A DNA stretch of 16,614 nt from Synergistales bacterium (lineage in GTDB: Bacteria; Synergistota; Synergistia; Synergistales; Aminobacteriaceae), in assembly GCA_025997935.1 (NCBI GenBank), contig BNVG01000032.1, positions 1 through 16,614 of the forward strand. Direction: 5' to 3'. The translations under genes were made by a program, and so were the position numbers. The notes beneath the pieces were generated by a model. That model saw nothing but the letters and a program-made list of their open reading frames with translations. It was not told the DNA's origin and ran no database searches. Shown here one piece after another: positions 7,084-15,205 of the stretch (the stretch's first letter is position 1; each line of letters starts with the position of its first letter).

Positions 7084-7887
7084 TCAAACATTCCCTACAT
7101 AGACATATTTCAGATAGCGTCTGGCGACTTCCGCCAAGCGAAACAACGAGTCTGTTGGCGTAGGCGGCGCGCTATATTTATAACGCGGAAAGTATCGTGA
7201 CAAGTGGTACGGCGTTTCAGGCGATATATCCGCGAGCCATGTGGCGAGCGCTACGATTTCGTCGTCGTTGTCGTTTTCGCCGGGTATTATCAACGTCGTT
7301 ACCTCGACGTGTGCGGTTTTGCTCGCGATTTCAACCGTGCGTTTGGCAGTCTCGAAGTCACCGCCGTGACGCCTGTAAAAGTCCGCGCTCCACGCTTTGA
7401 TGTCGATATTCCACGCGTCCACAAGGGGGGCGAGTTGTTCAAGGGGAGAGGCGTTGATTTGCCCGTTGGACACAAGTACGACTTTCAGGTTCGCCTGTTT
7501 CAGTAGCTTCGCGCAGTCGACGGCATACTCGAAGCTGATTGTCGGCTCGTTGTAGGTGAACGCTACGCCACAATTTTCGCTCTCGTTCAAGGCGATTTCC
7601 ACGAGTTTTTCGGGTGAAATATAATCAAAACGCGGCTTGCGTTGCGAAATCTCAAAGTTCTGGCAAAAACCGCATTTCATATTGCACCCGTAGCTTCCGA
7701 CTGACAGAATCTTGCTCCCCGGAAAGAAGTGATACAGCGGCTTCTTCTCGATAGGATCTAACGCAAGACTCGTTATCTTGCCATAGTTGTCGCATACAAT
7801 TACGCCGCCTTGGTTTTTTCTCGCGCCGCAAAAGCCGTAACCGTTTTCGGGGATGTCGCAATTATGCGGACAAATCTCGCACTTCAT
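7084..7887 (-). CDS. amrS: AmmeMemoRadiSam system radical SAM enzyme
   Basis: A 267-residue cytosolic radical S-adenosylmethionine enzyme. The iron-sulfur motif is C68-x3-C72-x2-C75 in GCNMKCGFCQN. The N-terminal cysteine-rich stretch (C3, C6, C10, C20: CEICPHNC...GFCGARKN) is typical of this family, annotated AmrS and related to pyruvate formate-lyase activators. A substrate and product are not established to my knowledge. The ATG directly follows the TAG of the fused AmrB-AmrA gene with no bases between, which implies coupled translation and joint function. The length is somewhat shorter than the usual 300 or more residues. No terminator follows before the tRNA promoter. Confidence 0.93.
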   Translation of the reverse strand: MKCEICPHNCDIPENGYGFCGARKNQGGVIVCDNYGKITSLALDPIEKKPLYHFFPGSKILSVGSYGCNMKCGFCQNFEISQRKPRFDYISPEKLVEIALNESENCGVAFTYNEPTISFEYAVDCAKLLKQANLKVVLVSNGQINASPLEQLAPLVDAWNIDIKAWSADFYRRHGGDFETAKRTVEIASKTAHVEVTTLIIPGENDNDDEIVALATWLADISPETPYHLSRYFPRYKYSAPPTPTDSLFRLAEVARRYLKYVYVGNV

Positions 7888-9246
7888 CTATACAGCCCCA
7901 TCATGCCGCACCACCTCGAAACGCTCTAATTTGCAGCTGTCCGTCGGCTTGATGCCACCCTTTCGCATCGCTATATCGACTTGTTCGTCGATGGTGTCCA
8001 CGCCCTCTAAATTCGGCAGCAGCAAGCCGCGTTTATAACCCGAAGTGACAATAACGCCGTACTTCTTTACGTCAAGTTGCGACTTGTCGTTAATCGGTTC
8101 GCTTTCTTTCAGTACGTCCACGCTGTAAGTCAAATCATCCAATTCGTCGCGTGTAATCGGCTCAAATCGCGGATCCTTAGAACACGCCGACACGCCATTC
8201 TGGATTATCTCGGCGGCGATATTTTTACACATCGGCGCTATTGTTCCTATACAGCCGCGCAGGTTGCCGTTCTTTTTGATTGACACGAAAACACCCGCGT
8301 TCGCGCTCAACATTTCGCTCGGTAAATCATTTGGAATCACAATCGTTTTGCCTGTTTTGACGTAGTTTTCCACGTTTGTGCGGGCGAGCTTGACGTAGGC
8401 GTCCTCGTCGTCGCGCGCGTCTTGTATTCTATCGTTTTTGTCCGATATTATCAGCGGTAACAGACTGTCGGTTTCGCCATCCGTCGTGAAGCTGGCAGTC
8501 AAATAACCCACGCCAAACGGAGCTTCATAATGCAGGACTTCCGATTTAACGCGTAGTCCGTCAAACGCGCCGCACATTATCATAATAGCTCTCAAACCGC
8601 ACTCGGCGGCGTTCTCGGCGACAGCCGAGTCGATATTGAATATACGCCGAGTATCAGACTGTTCAATACACTCGCGCACATATTTGTCGTGCTCTACGCC
8701 GTATTTGGAAAAACCGTACTGTCCGCCGAGCTTGTGCGACATATCTCCGCTGGCGATAATCACGGCCTTGCGTCCAAGCGCGCTGATAGCCTGTTTTATG
8801 CACATTCCAAAGCGGTATTGCTCAATGAACGGCAACCCCGACAGCGATACGCGCAAAAGTGTTTTGCATTTGATGAAATTCAGCGGTACCATAACGCCAT
8901 GATCGAGAGTTTTGTCTTTTTCGCCCAAAAACCCGGCGGATATGCCGTTTTGCTCCGCAAACTCAGCGATTTTAGCGGCTAACTCGCTGTCGTAGGTCGC
9001 GTCAAACTTCACTTGAGGACAGTTGAACCGCGCAAAGCTCCCTACAGCCGATTCGCCGGGCGATATGTGAAAATAATCCGCGTATAGAACGCTGTGCGGC
9101 GAAATAATCACCGCCACGTCGGGATTGTACTCCGCAACCTCTGCGCCGATTCGGTTATAAGCGGCGCGTGTCTGTGGGATTTCCGTCCCGTCGCCAACGC
9201 CATTTACAATAAGCGGCGGATGCGGGACAAGGTAGCCTTTTAGCAT
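7888..9246 (-). CDS. amrB-amrA: Fused AmmeMemoRadiSam proteins B and A (Memo + AMMECR1)
   Basis: A 452-residue fusion. Residues about 1-265 are the Memo/AmrB domain, related to class III extradiol dioxygenases, with candidate metal or pocket residues in HPPLIV near the start, SPHS, LDHGVMVPL and SGDMSH. Residues about 285-452 are the AMMECR1/AmrA domain with its hallmark LRGCIGT, ACSKDPRFEPIT and GLLLPNLEGV. The biochemical role is unknown; fusion plus the adjacent radical SAM gene suggests joint work on one substrate. I place the start at ATG 9246, three codons inside the longest frame (GTG 9255), because GAGGTG lies 6 bases before the ATG whereas the GTG has no well-spaced ribosome site. 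I found no clear promoter in 9247-9315. Confidence 0.92.
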   Translation of the reverse strand: MLKGYLVPHPPLIVNGVGDGTEIPQTRAAYNRIGAEVAEYNPDVAVIISPHSVLYADYFHISPGESAVGSFARFNCPQVKFDATYDSELAAKIAEFAEQNGISAGFLGEKDKTLDHGVMVPLNFIKCKTLLRVSLSGLPFIEQYRFGMCIKQAISALGRKAVIIASGDMSHKLGGQYGFSKYGVEHDKYVRECIEQSDTRRIFNIDSAVAENAAECGLRAIMIMCGAFDGLRVKSEVLHYEAPFGVGYLTASFTTDGETDSLLPLIISDKNDRIQDARDDEDAYVKLARTNVENYVKTGKTIVIPNDLPSEMLSANAGVFVSIKKNGNLRGCIGTIAPMCKNIAAEIIQNGVSACSKDPRFEPITRDELDDLTYSVDVLKESEPINDKSQLDVKKYGVIVTSGYKRGLLLPNLEGVDTIDEQVDIAMRKGGIKPTDSCKLERFEVVRHDGAV

Positions 9247-9252
9247 ACGTTT

Positions 9253-9258
9253 CACCTC
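9253..9258 (-). promoter_or_regulatory. Ribosome binding site deciding the AmrB-AmrA start
   Basis: Minus-strand GAGGTG is 6 bases before ATG 9246. The GTG that opens the longest frame is itself part of this motif, so it is unlikely to be the start codon. Confidence 0.65.
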
Positions 9259-9315
9259 GTTAAGTCTAATGTCGGCGCTGTTTCTCGAAGGTACAGCAGG
9301 ACAAATTGAATTGAT

Positions 9316-9342
9316 AAAGGGAACGCCTCGGCGTCCCCTTTT
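9316..9342 (-). terminator. Terminator hairpin after the liv operon
   Basis: Plus-strand AAAGGGAACGCC (9316-9327) pairs with GGCGTCCCCTTT (9330-9341) except for one A-C mismatch, closing on a tight loop. It starts 15 bases after the livF stop. On the minus strand the stem ends in only three Ts, so termination may be partial. The T-rich tail is actually better on the plus strand, where no gene leads into it. Confidence 0.7.
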
Positions 9343-9356
9343 GTTTTATAGGTCCT

Positions 9357-10088
9357 TCAATCTTTTCGGGCGAAGCGTCCCAAGTATGCCTCCTGAACGC
9401 GAGGGTCCGTGCGGAGGTCTTTGCCGGGGCCGCTTATAGTCACCCGGCCCTGATCGATAACGTACGCGAAGTCCGATATTTCAAGGGCGAGGCGCGCGTT
9501 CTGCTCTACTAACAAGATTGGAATCCCCACGGACTTGTTTATTTCGACGATCTTTTTGAAGAGGTCGCTGATGATGACGGGGGCGAGCCCCATCGAAGGC
9601 TCGTCCAGCATCAGGAGCCTGGGGCGCGCCATCAGAGCGCGGCCTATGGCGAGCATCTGCTGTTCCCCGCCGGAGAGGCTCCAGCCTAACTGCTTTCGCC
9701 GCTCCTCAAGCCGTGGGAAGAGGTCGAACACAGAACGCATCTCCACTTCGTAGGGCTTTCGACCGAAAAACCCGTGCCAGGCGATGGTGCCGACCTCTAA
9801 GTTTTCCTCAACGGTTAGGCCGGGGAAGATATGCCGTCCTTCCGGGACGTGGACTATGGCCTTGTGGGCGATGCGCGTCGGGTTTTCCTTTATAAGCTCG
9901 TCATGCCCGTTAAAGACTATGCTGCCCGTGCGCTTTATCATACCGGAGACGGACTTGAGCAGGGTCGTCTTGCCCGCCCCGTTGCTGCCTATGAGGCAGG
10001 TTATGGCGCCAGCCGCTATATTTATGTCAATCCCTTTCAGAGCCTCGACGGAGCCGTAGTACGCGTGAAGACCGGTTATTTTAAGCAT
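9357..10088 (-). CDS. livF: Branched-chain amino acid type ABC transporter ATPase LivF
   Basis: A 243-residue cytoplasmic ATPase, second of the two in a Liv/HAAT importer. It shows Walker A GSNGAGKTT (34-42), the family segment VPEGRHIFPGLTVEENL (81-97), signature LSGGEQQ (138-144), Walker B LLMLDEP (158-164), SMGLAP (165-170) and the switch histidine position replaced by Q in LLVEQNARLAL, which is normal for LivF. Its ATG overlaps the livG stop by 8 bases. GGGAGGA within the end of livG serves as ribosome site with a 7-base spacer. It is the last gene of the operon and is followed by a hairpin. Substrates of this family go beyond Leu/Ile/Val. Confidence 0.96.
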   Translation of the reverse strand: MLKITGLHAYYGSVEALKGIDINIAAGAITCLIGSNGAGKTTLLKSVSGMIKRTGSIVFNGHDELIKENPTRIAHKAIVHVPEGRHIFPGLTVEENLEVGTIAWHGFFGRKPYEVEMRSVFDLFPRLEERRKQLGWSLSGGEQQMLAIGRALMARPRLLMLDEPSMGLAPVIISDLFKKIVEINKSVGIPILLVEQNARLALEISDFAYVIDQGRVTISGPGKDLRTDPRVQEAYLGRFARKD

Positions 10089-10851
10089 CGAGATTCCTCC
10101 CTAAGTAGGCGACGATGACGTCCTCGTTGCTCTGGATTTCCGCGGGGTTTCCGGCGGCTATGACCTTGCCGAAGTTGATGACGACTATATCTTTACAGAT
10201 ATTCATTATCATGTCCATGGAGTGCTCTATCAGGAGTATGCCGATGTTCTTCTCTTTCGCGGCGAAGTCCAAAAGAGCCATGGCGTTTTCTATTTCCCTA
10301 TTGTTCAGCCCCGCCGCCGGTTCGTCGACCAGCATGACGCGCGGATTAGACAGAAGCGAGCGCACAATCTCTAAGAGCTTTCTTTGGCCGTAGGGGAGGG
10401 AGGAGATGTCGTCCTCCCACGCGAAGCTGAAGCCCGCTATCGCTAAAAGCCGCTCCAAATAGGCCTCGAAGCCCGTGACCTTCTTGCCGAAATACGAGGC
10501 CGCGTAGCCGTAGCCGCTCCCGAGGTCAGCGCCAAGCAGGAGGTTGTCTCTGATGTTGGAGCGCTGCAAGAAGCGCGGGGTCTGGAACGTCCGCCCTATT
10601 CCCATTCTTGCCCGGTCGTGAGAGGGAACCTTGCCGATGTCACGCTCGTCAAAGTAAATTGTGCCGCTGTCGGGCGTATAGATGCCGCTGATGAGGTTCA
10701 TCAGGGTGGATTTTCCGGCCCCGTTCGGGCCGATAAGGCCGTGAACCCTTCCGGGGAACACGGAAAACGTCGTGCTGTCAGCCGCTACGACGCCGCCGAA
10801 TCGCTTGGATACGCCGTCAAGCCGCAGGATAGGTTTGCATAGCGCGTCCAT
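10081..10851 (-). CDS. livG: Branched-chain amino acid type ABC transporter ATPase LivG
   Basis: A 256-residue cytoplasmic ATPase, partner of LivF. It shows Walker A GPNGAGKST (41-49), the LivG-specific RTFQTPRF (87-94), signature LPYGQRK (152-158, the usual LivG variant of LSGGQ), Walker B VMLVDEP (172-178), AAGLN (179-183) and switch histidine in LLIEHSMDMIM. The ATG overlaps the livM stop by one base (TAATG), and GGAGG lies 9 bases upstream inside livM, so translation is coupled. It lacks the short insert of some LivG proteins but is otherwise standard. Confidence 0.96.
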   Translation of the reverse strand: MDALCKPILRLDGVSKRFGGVVAADSTTFSVFPGRVHGLIGPNGAGKSTLMNLISGIYTPDSGTIYFDERDIGKVPSHDRARMGIGRTFQTPRFLQRSNIRDNLLLGADLGSGYGYAASYFGKKVTGFEAYLERLLAIAGFSFAWEDDISSLPYGQRKLLEIVRSLLSNPRVMLVDEPAAGLNNREIENAMALLDFAAKEKNIGILLIEHSMDMIMNICKDIVVINFGKVIAAGNPAEIQSNEDVIVAYLGRNLDA

Positions 10852-11924
10852 TATACCTCGCCTCCGGTTTCGTCTTCATCGGTCAATAACGTCTCTTTTT
10901 GCCCCTTTTTCCGCCTGAAAAATTTTTTTAGTATCATGTTGCCAAGACCTGCCAAGCCCATAGGCATAAAGATCATCAGGAAGATAATGCCGACGCCGTA
11001 GGTTAGTTTCAGGTAGCGTTGAATCGGGCGCAGCCATTCCGGCAGCATTGTCACAAGGAGGGCGCCGACAAAGACGCCCACAGTGTTGTTGACGCCGCCG
11101 AGCATCGCCATTATGACGTAAGTCGTCGCCATATCGAACGTGAAAATATCCGAGCTGATGAACTGGTTGTGCATGGCGTAAAGCCCTCCGGCCAAGCCGC
11201 TGAGCGCGCCGGCCACCGTGAAGGCAATGACTTTGGTCTTGTAGATATTGACGCCTAAGGTCTGCGCCGCTATCTCGTTGTCGCGAACCGAGGCTAAAGA
11301 ACGCCCCAAGCGAGTCCTACGGATACGTTCGACTAAAAACCCGGCGAGGAGAACAAAAATCAACAGAACATAGAACCAGTCATGATAATCTCGGGGCGAC
11401 ATTCCAAAAAAGCGAATAACCGGAATGCCCGAAACTCCGTCCGGCCCCCCGCAAAGCGGCCTGTAATTCAGGTAAACCGACCAAGTCACCTGGACGAGCC
11501 CTATGGTCGCAAATGTGAAATAAGTTCCGCTAAGGCGGAACAGGATAGAGCCGCAGATATAGGCGAAAACCGCCGAGAACAGCACCGCGCCGACAAGGAC
11601 GGGAACGGGTTCCCAGGCTACGCCGAGCCTACCGTTCGTAAGGTTGGCCACAAAATACGCCCCCGTTCCCATGAAAGAAACCGCCGCGAAAGAAAGCTGT
11701 CCGCCCATGCCGAGCATGACGGAAAGACCCAAGGCCGCGATGAAGTTTATAAGGGAGATGTTCAGAATCATCATGCTGTAAGCGTTGGTAAACTTGGGCG
11801 TGTAAACGGCAAAAGCGATAAACGCCGCCGTGATGGCGACGATCTTGAATATGGATATAGCGCTGATAGATGTGTCTTTCAGGTCAACGATAATTTTCTG
11901 ATTGGAATTGTTTTTTTCACTCAT
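10851..11924 (-). CDS. livM: Branched-chain amino acid type ABC permease LivM
   Basis: A 357-residue inner-membrane permease. It has about ten hydrophobic helices and the family hallmarks GLSVMLGMGGQLSFAAVSF (67-85) and the cytoplasmic loop SVRDNEIAAQTLGVN...FTVAGALSGLAGGLYA, which contacts the ATPases. About 30 hydrophilic residues at the N terminus and a charged C-terminal tail (KKFFRRKKGQK...DEDETGG) are cytoplasmic extensions. The ATG has GAGGTGA 6 bases upstream; 11 bases separate it from the livH stop and one base overlaps livG. It pairs with LivH to form the channel. Confidence 0.95.
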   Translation of the reverse strand: MSEKNNSNQKIIVDLKDTSISAISIFKIVAITAAFIAFAVYTPKFTNAYSMMILNISLINFIAALGLSVMLGMGGQLSFAAVSFMGTGAYFVANLTNGRLGVAWEPVPVLVGAVLFSAVFAYICGSILFRLSGTYFTFATIGLVQVTWSVYLNYRPLCGGPDGVSGIPVIRFFGMSPRDYHDWFYVLLIFVLLAGFLVERIRRTRLGRSLASVRDNEIAAQTLGVNIYKTKVIAFTVAGALSGLAGGLYAMHNQFISSDIFTFDMATTYVIMAMLGGVNNTVGVFVGALLVTMLPEWLRPIQRYLKLTYGVGIIFLMIFMPMGLAGLGNMILKKFFRRKKGQKETLLTDEDETGGEV

Positions 11925-11935
11925 CGCGCTTCACC

Positions 11936-12838
11936 TCAAGCCTTGTCCGCTATAAGTTCGCCGAAAATTCCCTGCGGACGGAACAACAACACGACTATCA
12001 GCACGAGAAAGACGACGGCGTCTTTGTAGGTCGTAGTAAAGGCCGAGCTGTACGACTCCACGAGGCCTATGATCAGGCTTCCGAGAATGGCTCCCTTGAC
12101 GGAGCCAAACCCGCCCGTCACCACACCCGCGAAGGCGCGAAGTTGCAGTGACCCCAGCGTGACGTTGACCAAGAAGACCGGGGCGATCATAAACCCGCCG
12201 ACGCTTGCTAAGGTTACGACGATGATGTAAGTGGCGGCCGTGGTGAGGATGGTCGGTATGCCCAAAAGCTCCGCGGCGTACTTATCCTGGGCCGCGGCCT
12301 GCATTATCCTGCCGGCGTAAAGTTTCTCGAAGAGCATGAACACGAGAAAGATTAAAATAGCTCCAATAACGATGGTCAGAAGATACTGATACTGAACGAT
12401 ACGCATATTCCCAACCCTTAAAACGCCTTTAACCAAAGGCGCGGCTACAAGCGGCAAACTCCCCCATGTTATTGTGGCTATCTCTCTGATGGCCATAGCG
12501 GCTCCCATCGTCGATATGACGGTAGCTGTGGGATAGGAGTTGTTGCGCAGAGGCCAGTAAACCAAGAACATAAAAATAACGCCCACAAGCGCGAAACACA
12601 GCATAGCGGCGGGGATCATGAGCGGCAAGGGCAGCTTTACCTGATATGTCAATCCCCACGTAATAAAGGCGCCCAGCATAAGCAGTTCGCCCTGCGCGAA
12701 GTTCATGACGCCGATGGCTCTGATCAGAAGGATAAGCCCCATCGCCATGAGCGCGTAAATCATACCCATAGCGACGCCGTTTATCGTCAGTTGCATGAAG
12801 ATAATGGGTTGCGTTAAAATAGTCAGTCCTTGCAGCAT
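11936..12838 (-). CDS. livH: Branched-chain amino acid type ABC permease LivH
   Basis: A 300-residue inner-membrane permease with about eight helices. The family signature GVMNFAQGELLMLGAFITW (residues 43-61) is near the N terminus, and the conserved loop AAAQDKYAAELLGI, followed by a GGFMIAP helix, lies mid-protein. The length is standard. GGGGG stands 8 bases before the ATG. It is separated from livK by about 100 bases that contain a very stable palindrome, which may lower its expression relative to the binding protein. It is followed 11 bases later by livM. Confidence 0.95.
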   Translation of the reverse strand: MLQGLTILTQPIIFMQLTINGVAMGMIYALMAMGLILLIRAIGVMNFAQGELLMLGAFITWGLTYQVKLPLPLMIPAAMLCFALVGVIFMFLVYWPLRNNSYPTATVISTMGAAMAIREIATITWGSLPLVAAPLVKGVLRVGNMRIVQYQYLLTIVIGAILIFLVFMLFEKLYAGRIMQAAAQDKYAAELLGIPTILTTAATYIIVVTLASVGGFMIAPVFLVNVTLGSLQLRAFAGVVTGGFGSVKGAILGSLIIGLVESYSSAFTTTYKDAVVFLVLIVVLLFRPQGIFGELIADKA

Positions 12839-12858
12839 ATTACCAACCCCCTAAATAC

Positions 12859-12911
12859 GGGCGGCCTATTGCCGCCCCTACTAATATGGTAGGGGCGGCA
12901 ATAGGCCGCCC
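12859..12911. repeat. Nested palindrome between livK and livH
   Basis: A perfect 23-bp inverted repeat (12859-12881 with 12889-12911) around the 7-base loop TAATATG. Each arm is itself a hairpin: GGGCGGC and GCCGCCC flank CTATT on the left and AATAG on the right. The DNA or RNA can therefore fold as one long stem or as two short ones. No T tract follows on the livK-livH strand, so it is not a standard terminator. Its form resembles mobile intergenic palindromes of the REP kind. In the mRNA it would shield the 3' end of livK. Confidence 0.9.
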
Positions 12912-12939
12912 TGTCTTATGAATGTTGATACAACGCGGT

Positions 12940-14097
12940 TTACGGCTCGCGGGTGTAGACGACGTCTTTGAGCACCGCGCGTGAGTTTTCGTTGACGGTC
13001 AGGAACTGACTGGTGCTGAAGCAGTGGTTGTCGGCGTAGCTATAGGTGGACATAGCGCCCGGGAACGCTTTGATCTTTTGGAGGGCGTTGTTGATGGCCT
13101 CTTTGTCGGTGGTCGTGTTGGCTATCTTGCAAGCCTCGGCGAAGAGTATCAGTGAGTCGTAAGCGGTGACGGCGGGCATATCGGAGTCGGGCTTGCCCTT
13201 GTATTCCTCGCGGTAAGACTCGGCAAAGGCCTTTCCCGCAGGCGTGGTCACGTCGGGGGTCCAGTCGGCGACGCCCATCCAGCCGTCAGCGGCTTCTTTC
13301 GCCGTCTCGCGGGCGACGACCGAGGCGAACGACGACGAGCCGAGCAGCGGAAGGTCTATTCCGGCGGCTGTGGCCTGCATCGAAATGATGGCGGCGGGCA
13401 TCTGGTGATCGATGCCGATAAGCCCGTCCACGTCGGAGTTCATTATCTGGGTAAGGATGGGCGAAAACTGCTTTTCATCGGGGTTATGAGCGTAGAGATT
13501 CTGTTCCTTGACCTCGACGCCGAGGTTTTTCAGCGCGGCGACGGTCTGAGTCATCAAACCCGTTCCGAAAGACTCCTGAATGTAGAGAATGGCGGGGTTC
13601 TTCATGCCGATAATCTGAGTCGCGGCCTTGGCCATGAGCAGACCGGACTGGTCGTCGGTCATACGCACCTGCCATACGTAGGGGTTCTTCTCCTTTGGAA
13701 TGTTAGCGGAGGAACCGCCGGCGAACATCGTTATCTTGTTCTGCAACACGATGGGGGAGGCGGCGATGCAGTAGGCGGAGTAGGTAGAGCCGAAGAAAGC
13801 CACAACATCCGGGTAGTTCATAACCTTGGTCATCGCGTTGACGGACGCCTGGAGGTTGTCAACCTCGTCCTCGAAGACGATCTTGAGCTCCTTGCCCAAG
13901 ATGCCGCCGCGCTCGTTGATGTGCTTCTGCGCTAAGAGAATCCCGTTCTTGACGAAGTCGCCCACCATGATGTTCGTGCCGCTCAGGGGAGCCACCGCGC
14001 CGAACGTGACAGTCCCGTCAAACGCGAAGCTGCACAGAGGCAAAGCCAAAACAGCAACCAATACAGCCAAACACAACCTGATTCTCGTACCCTTCAT
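12940..14097 (-). CDS. livK: Branched-chain amino acid type substrate-binding protein LivK
   Basis: A 385-residue periplasmic binding protein of the Leu/Ile/Val group. The signal peptide is residues 1-25 (charged start, hydrophobic core, cut after SFA), without a proper lipobox. The mature start VTFGAVAPLSGTNIMVGDFVKNGILLAQKHINERGGILGK is the typical first strand and ligand loop. GSTYSAYCIAASPIV and AVTAYDSLILFAEA are further family marks. Which ligand it binds is not readable by eye. A strong AAAGGAGGG ribosome site lies 8 bases before the ATG, fitting high expression. It is the first liv gene, 50 bases after a dehydrogenase gene with a small hairpin in between, and is followed by the nested palindrome. 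Confidence 0.95.
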   Translation of the reverse strand: MKGTRIRLCLAVLVAVLALPLCSFAFDGTVTFGAVAPLSGTNIMVGDFVKNGILLAQKHINERGGILGKELKIVFEDEVDNLQASVNAMTKVMNYPDVVAFFGSTYSAYCIAASPIVLQNKITMFAGGSSANIPKEKNPYVWQVRMTDDQSGLLMAKAATQIIGMKNPAILYIQESFGTGLMTQTVAALKNLGVEVKEQNLYAHNPDEKQFSPILTQIMNSDVDGLIGIDHQMPAAIISMQATAAGIDLPLLGSSSFASVVARETAKEAADGWMGVADWTPDVTTPAGKAFAESYREEYKGKPDSDMPAVTAYDSLILFAEACKIANTTTDKEAINNALQKIKAFPGAMSTYSYADNHCFSTSQFLTVNENSRAVLKDVVYTREP

Positions 14098-14120
14098 TAC
14101 TATTCCCTCCTTTATATTAT

Positions 14121-14139
14121 AGGACGGCTCGCCCGTCCT
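14121..14139. repeat. Short hairpin between the dehydrogenase gene and livK
   Basis: AGGACGG (14121-14127) and CCGTCCT (14133-14139) form a perfect 7-bp stem with loop CTCGC, 8 bases upstream of the livK ribosome site. Neither strand has a T tract after it. It could mark a processing site, a partial stop or nothing more than structure. Confidence 0.6.
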
Positions 14140-14147
14140 GAAATTCG

Positions 14148-15185
14148 CTACAATGTAACGATAGCCTTTATCACTTTTTCGGGGTGGGCGTCGATGAAAT
14201 CGAACGCGCTTTTCAGCTCCGCCGCCGGGTCGTTTTTCGTTATCGGAAATCGCTGCGTAATCAGACCGTCGGCCTTGACGGCTCCGCTATCAATAAAGCG
14301 AATGGCGTCCGCGAAGTCCTCCCTCACGTACATCATGTGTCCCACAATGGAAATTTCCTGCCGCTGAATTACGGGTACTTCGAGCGAAAACGGTTCCTTG
14401 AAGTTCCCTGTGACGACTACGACGGAACTGCGCCGCGCCGCGGTCAAAATCGAAGAGAGCGAGGCAGGGACGCCTGCGGCGTCTATGATTATGTCCGCTT
14501 TGCGCGAGCCGAAAGCGTCTTGTATCGCGTCGGACAAAGAAACTTTAGTCGTGTCGGCGCAGTATTCAATTCCGCACTGTTTGGCAAACTCCAGCTTAGG
14601 CGCGCTGACATCCGCTATCAGAACCTTTCCGGCCCCGAGAGCCTGGGCGGCCTGGGCTACGCAGTTTCCTATAGTTCCCGCCCCTACGACGGCGATATTG
14701 GCGCCCTTATACTCGCCTCCGCGCTTGACTGCCCCGACGCCGACAGCTAAAGGCTCGACCAGCGCGATAAGCTCATCTTTCATATCAGTTGGACAATGAT
14801 GCAGATAGGAGGCGTCGACCGCTACATATTCGCGGCAAAAGCCGTCCTTGTGTACGCCCATGACCTTCAAGCTCTCGCAGACGTTAAAGCGTCCCGTCCG
14901 GCAGGGGTAACACTCTCCGCAAAAAATCTGCGGCTCGACCGTCACCTTGTCGCCTACGGCAAAGTCCGTCACTCCCGCGCCTGTCTCGGCTACAACCGCC
15001 GAAACCTCATGCCCTATGACAACGGGGTAAGTCATATATTTATGCCTGCCGTGGAACATCTGAATGTCCGACCCGCAAATCCCGATAGAGTGAACCCTCA
15101 AGACCACCTGTCCTTGCGCGGCTCGGGGCTTTTCCACGTCGGCGCTTTCAAATGTATAAGGCGCCGTCAATTTTATCTGAAGCAT
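14148..15185 (-). CDS. Zinc-dependent medium-chain alcohol/polyol dehydrogenase (NAD type)
   Basis: A 345-residue cytosolic dehydrogenase of the sorbitol/threonine dehydrogenase group (COG1063), oxidising a secondary alcohol with NAD. Catalytic zinc ligands are C37 (GICGSD), H59-E60 (GHE) and E144. The structural zinc site C89, C92, C95, C103 is complete. The Rossmann motif is G168-A-G-T-I-G173, and D192 at the end of the second strand favours NAD over NADP. GAGGT lies 7 bases before the ATG. It follows its relative by 20 bases and precedes livK by 50. Sequence alone does not choose between sorbitol, threonine, galactitol phosphate or another substrate. It differs clearly from its neighbour, so the two are not a recent duplication. 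Confidence 0.9.
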   Translation of the reverse strand: MLQIKLTAPYTFESADVEKPRAAQGQVVLRVHSIGICGSDIQMFHGRHKYMTYPVVIGHEVSAVVAETGAGVTDFAVGDKVTVEPQIFCGECYPCRTGRFNVCESLKVMGVHKDGFCREYVAVDASYLHHCPTDMKDELIALVEPLAVGVGAVKRGGEYKGANIAVVGAGTIGNCVAQAAQALGAGKVLIADVSAPKLEFAKQCGIEYCADTTKVSLSDAIQDAFGSRKADIIIDAAGVPASLSSILTAARRSSVVVVTGNFKEPFSLEVPVIQRQEISIVGHMMYVREDFADAIRFIDSGAVKADGLITQRFPITKNDPAAELKSAFDFIDAHPEKVIKAIVTL

Positions 15186-15205
15186 ACCTATTACCTCTTC
15201 GCCGT

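Noticed and set aside
6834..7091. Minus-strand open frame of 85 codons with a peptide like LAELVDARDLKSRG
   Set aside because: It is tRNA-Leu and part of the initiator tRNA read as protein, a known annotation artefact.
11382..12029. Plus-strand open frame of 215 codons
   Set aside because: It lies antisense across livM and the end of livH. Its charged, low-complexity peptide matches no family I know.
12859..12911. Palindrome as an ordinary rho-independent terminator
   Set aside because: No T tract follows on the operon strand, and livH continues the operon downstream.
13405..13935. Plus-strand open frame of 176 codons
   Set aside because: Antisense to livK, rich in His, Gly and Val from reversed codons, with no sensible ribosome site.
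14116..14121. TATAAT on the minus strand just before livK
   Set aside because: Its start point would fall inside the livK ribosome site, and the -35 position (ATTTCA) is poor.
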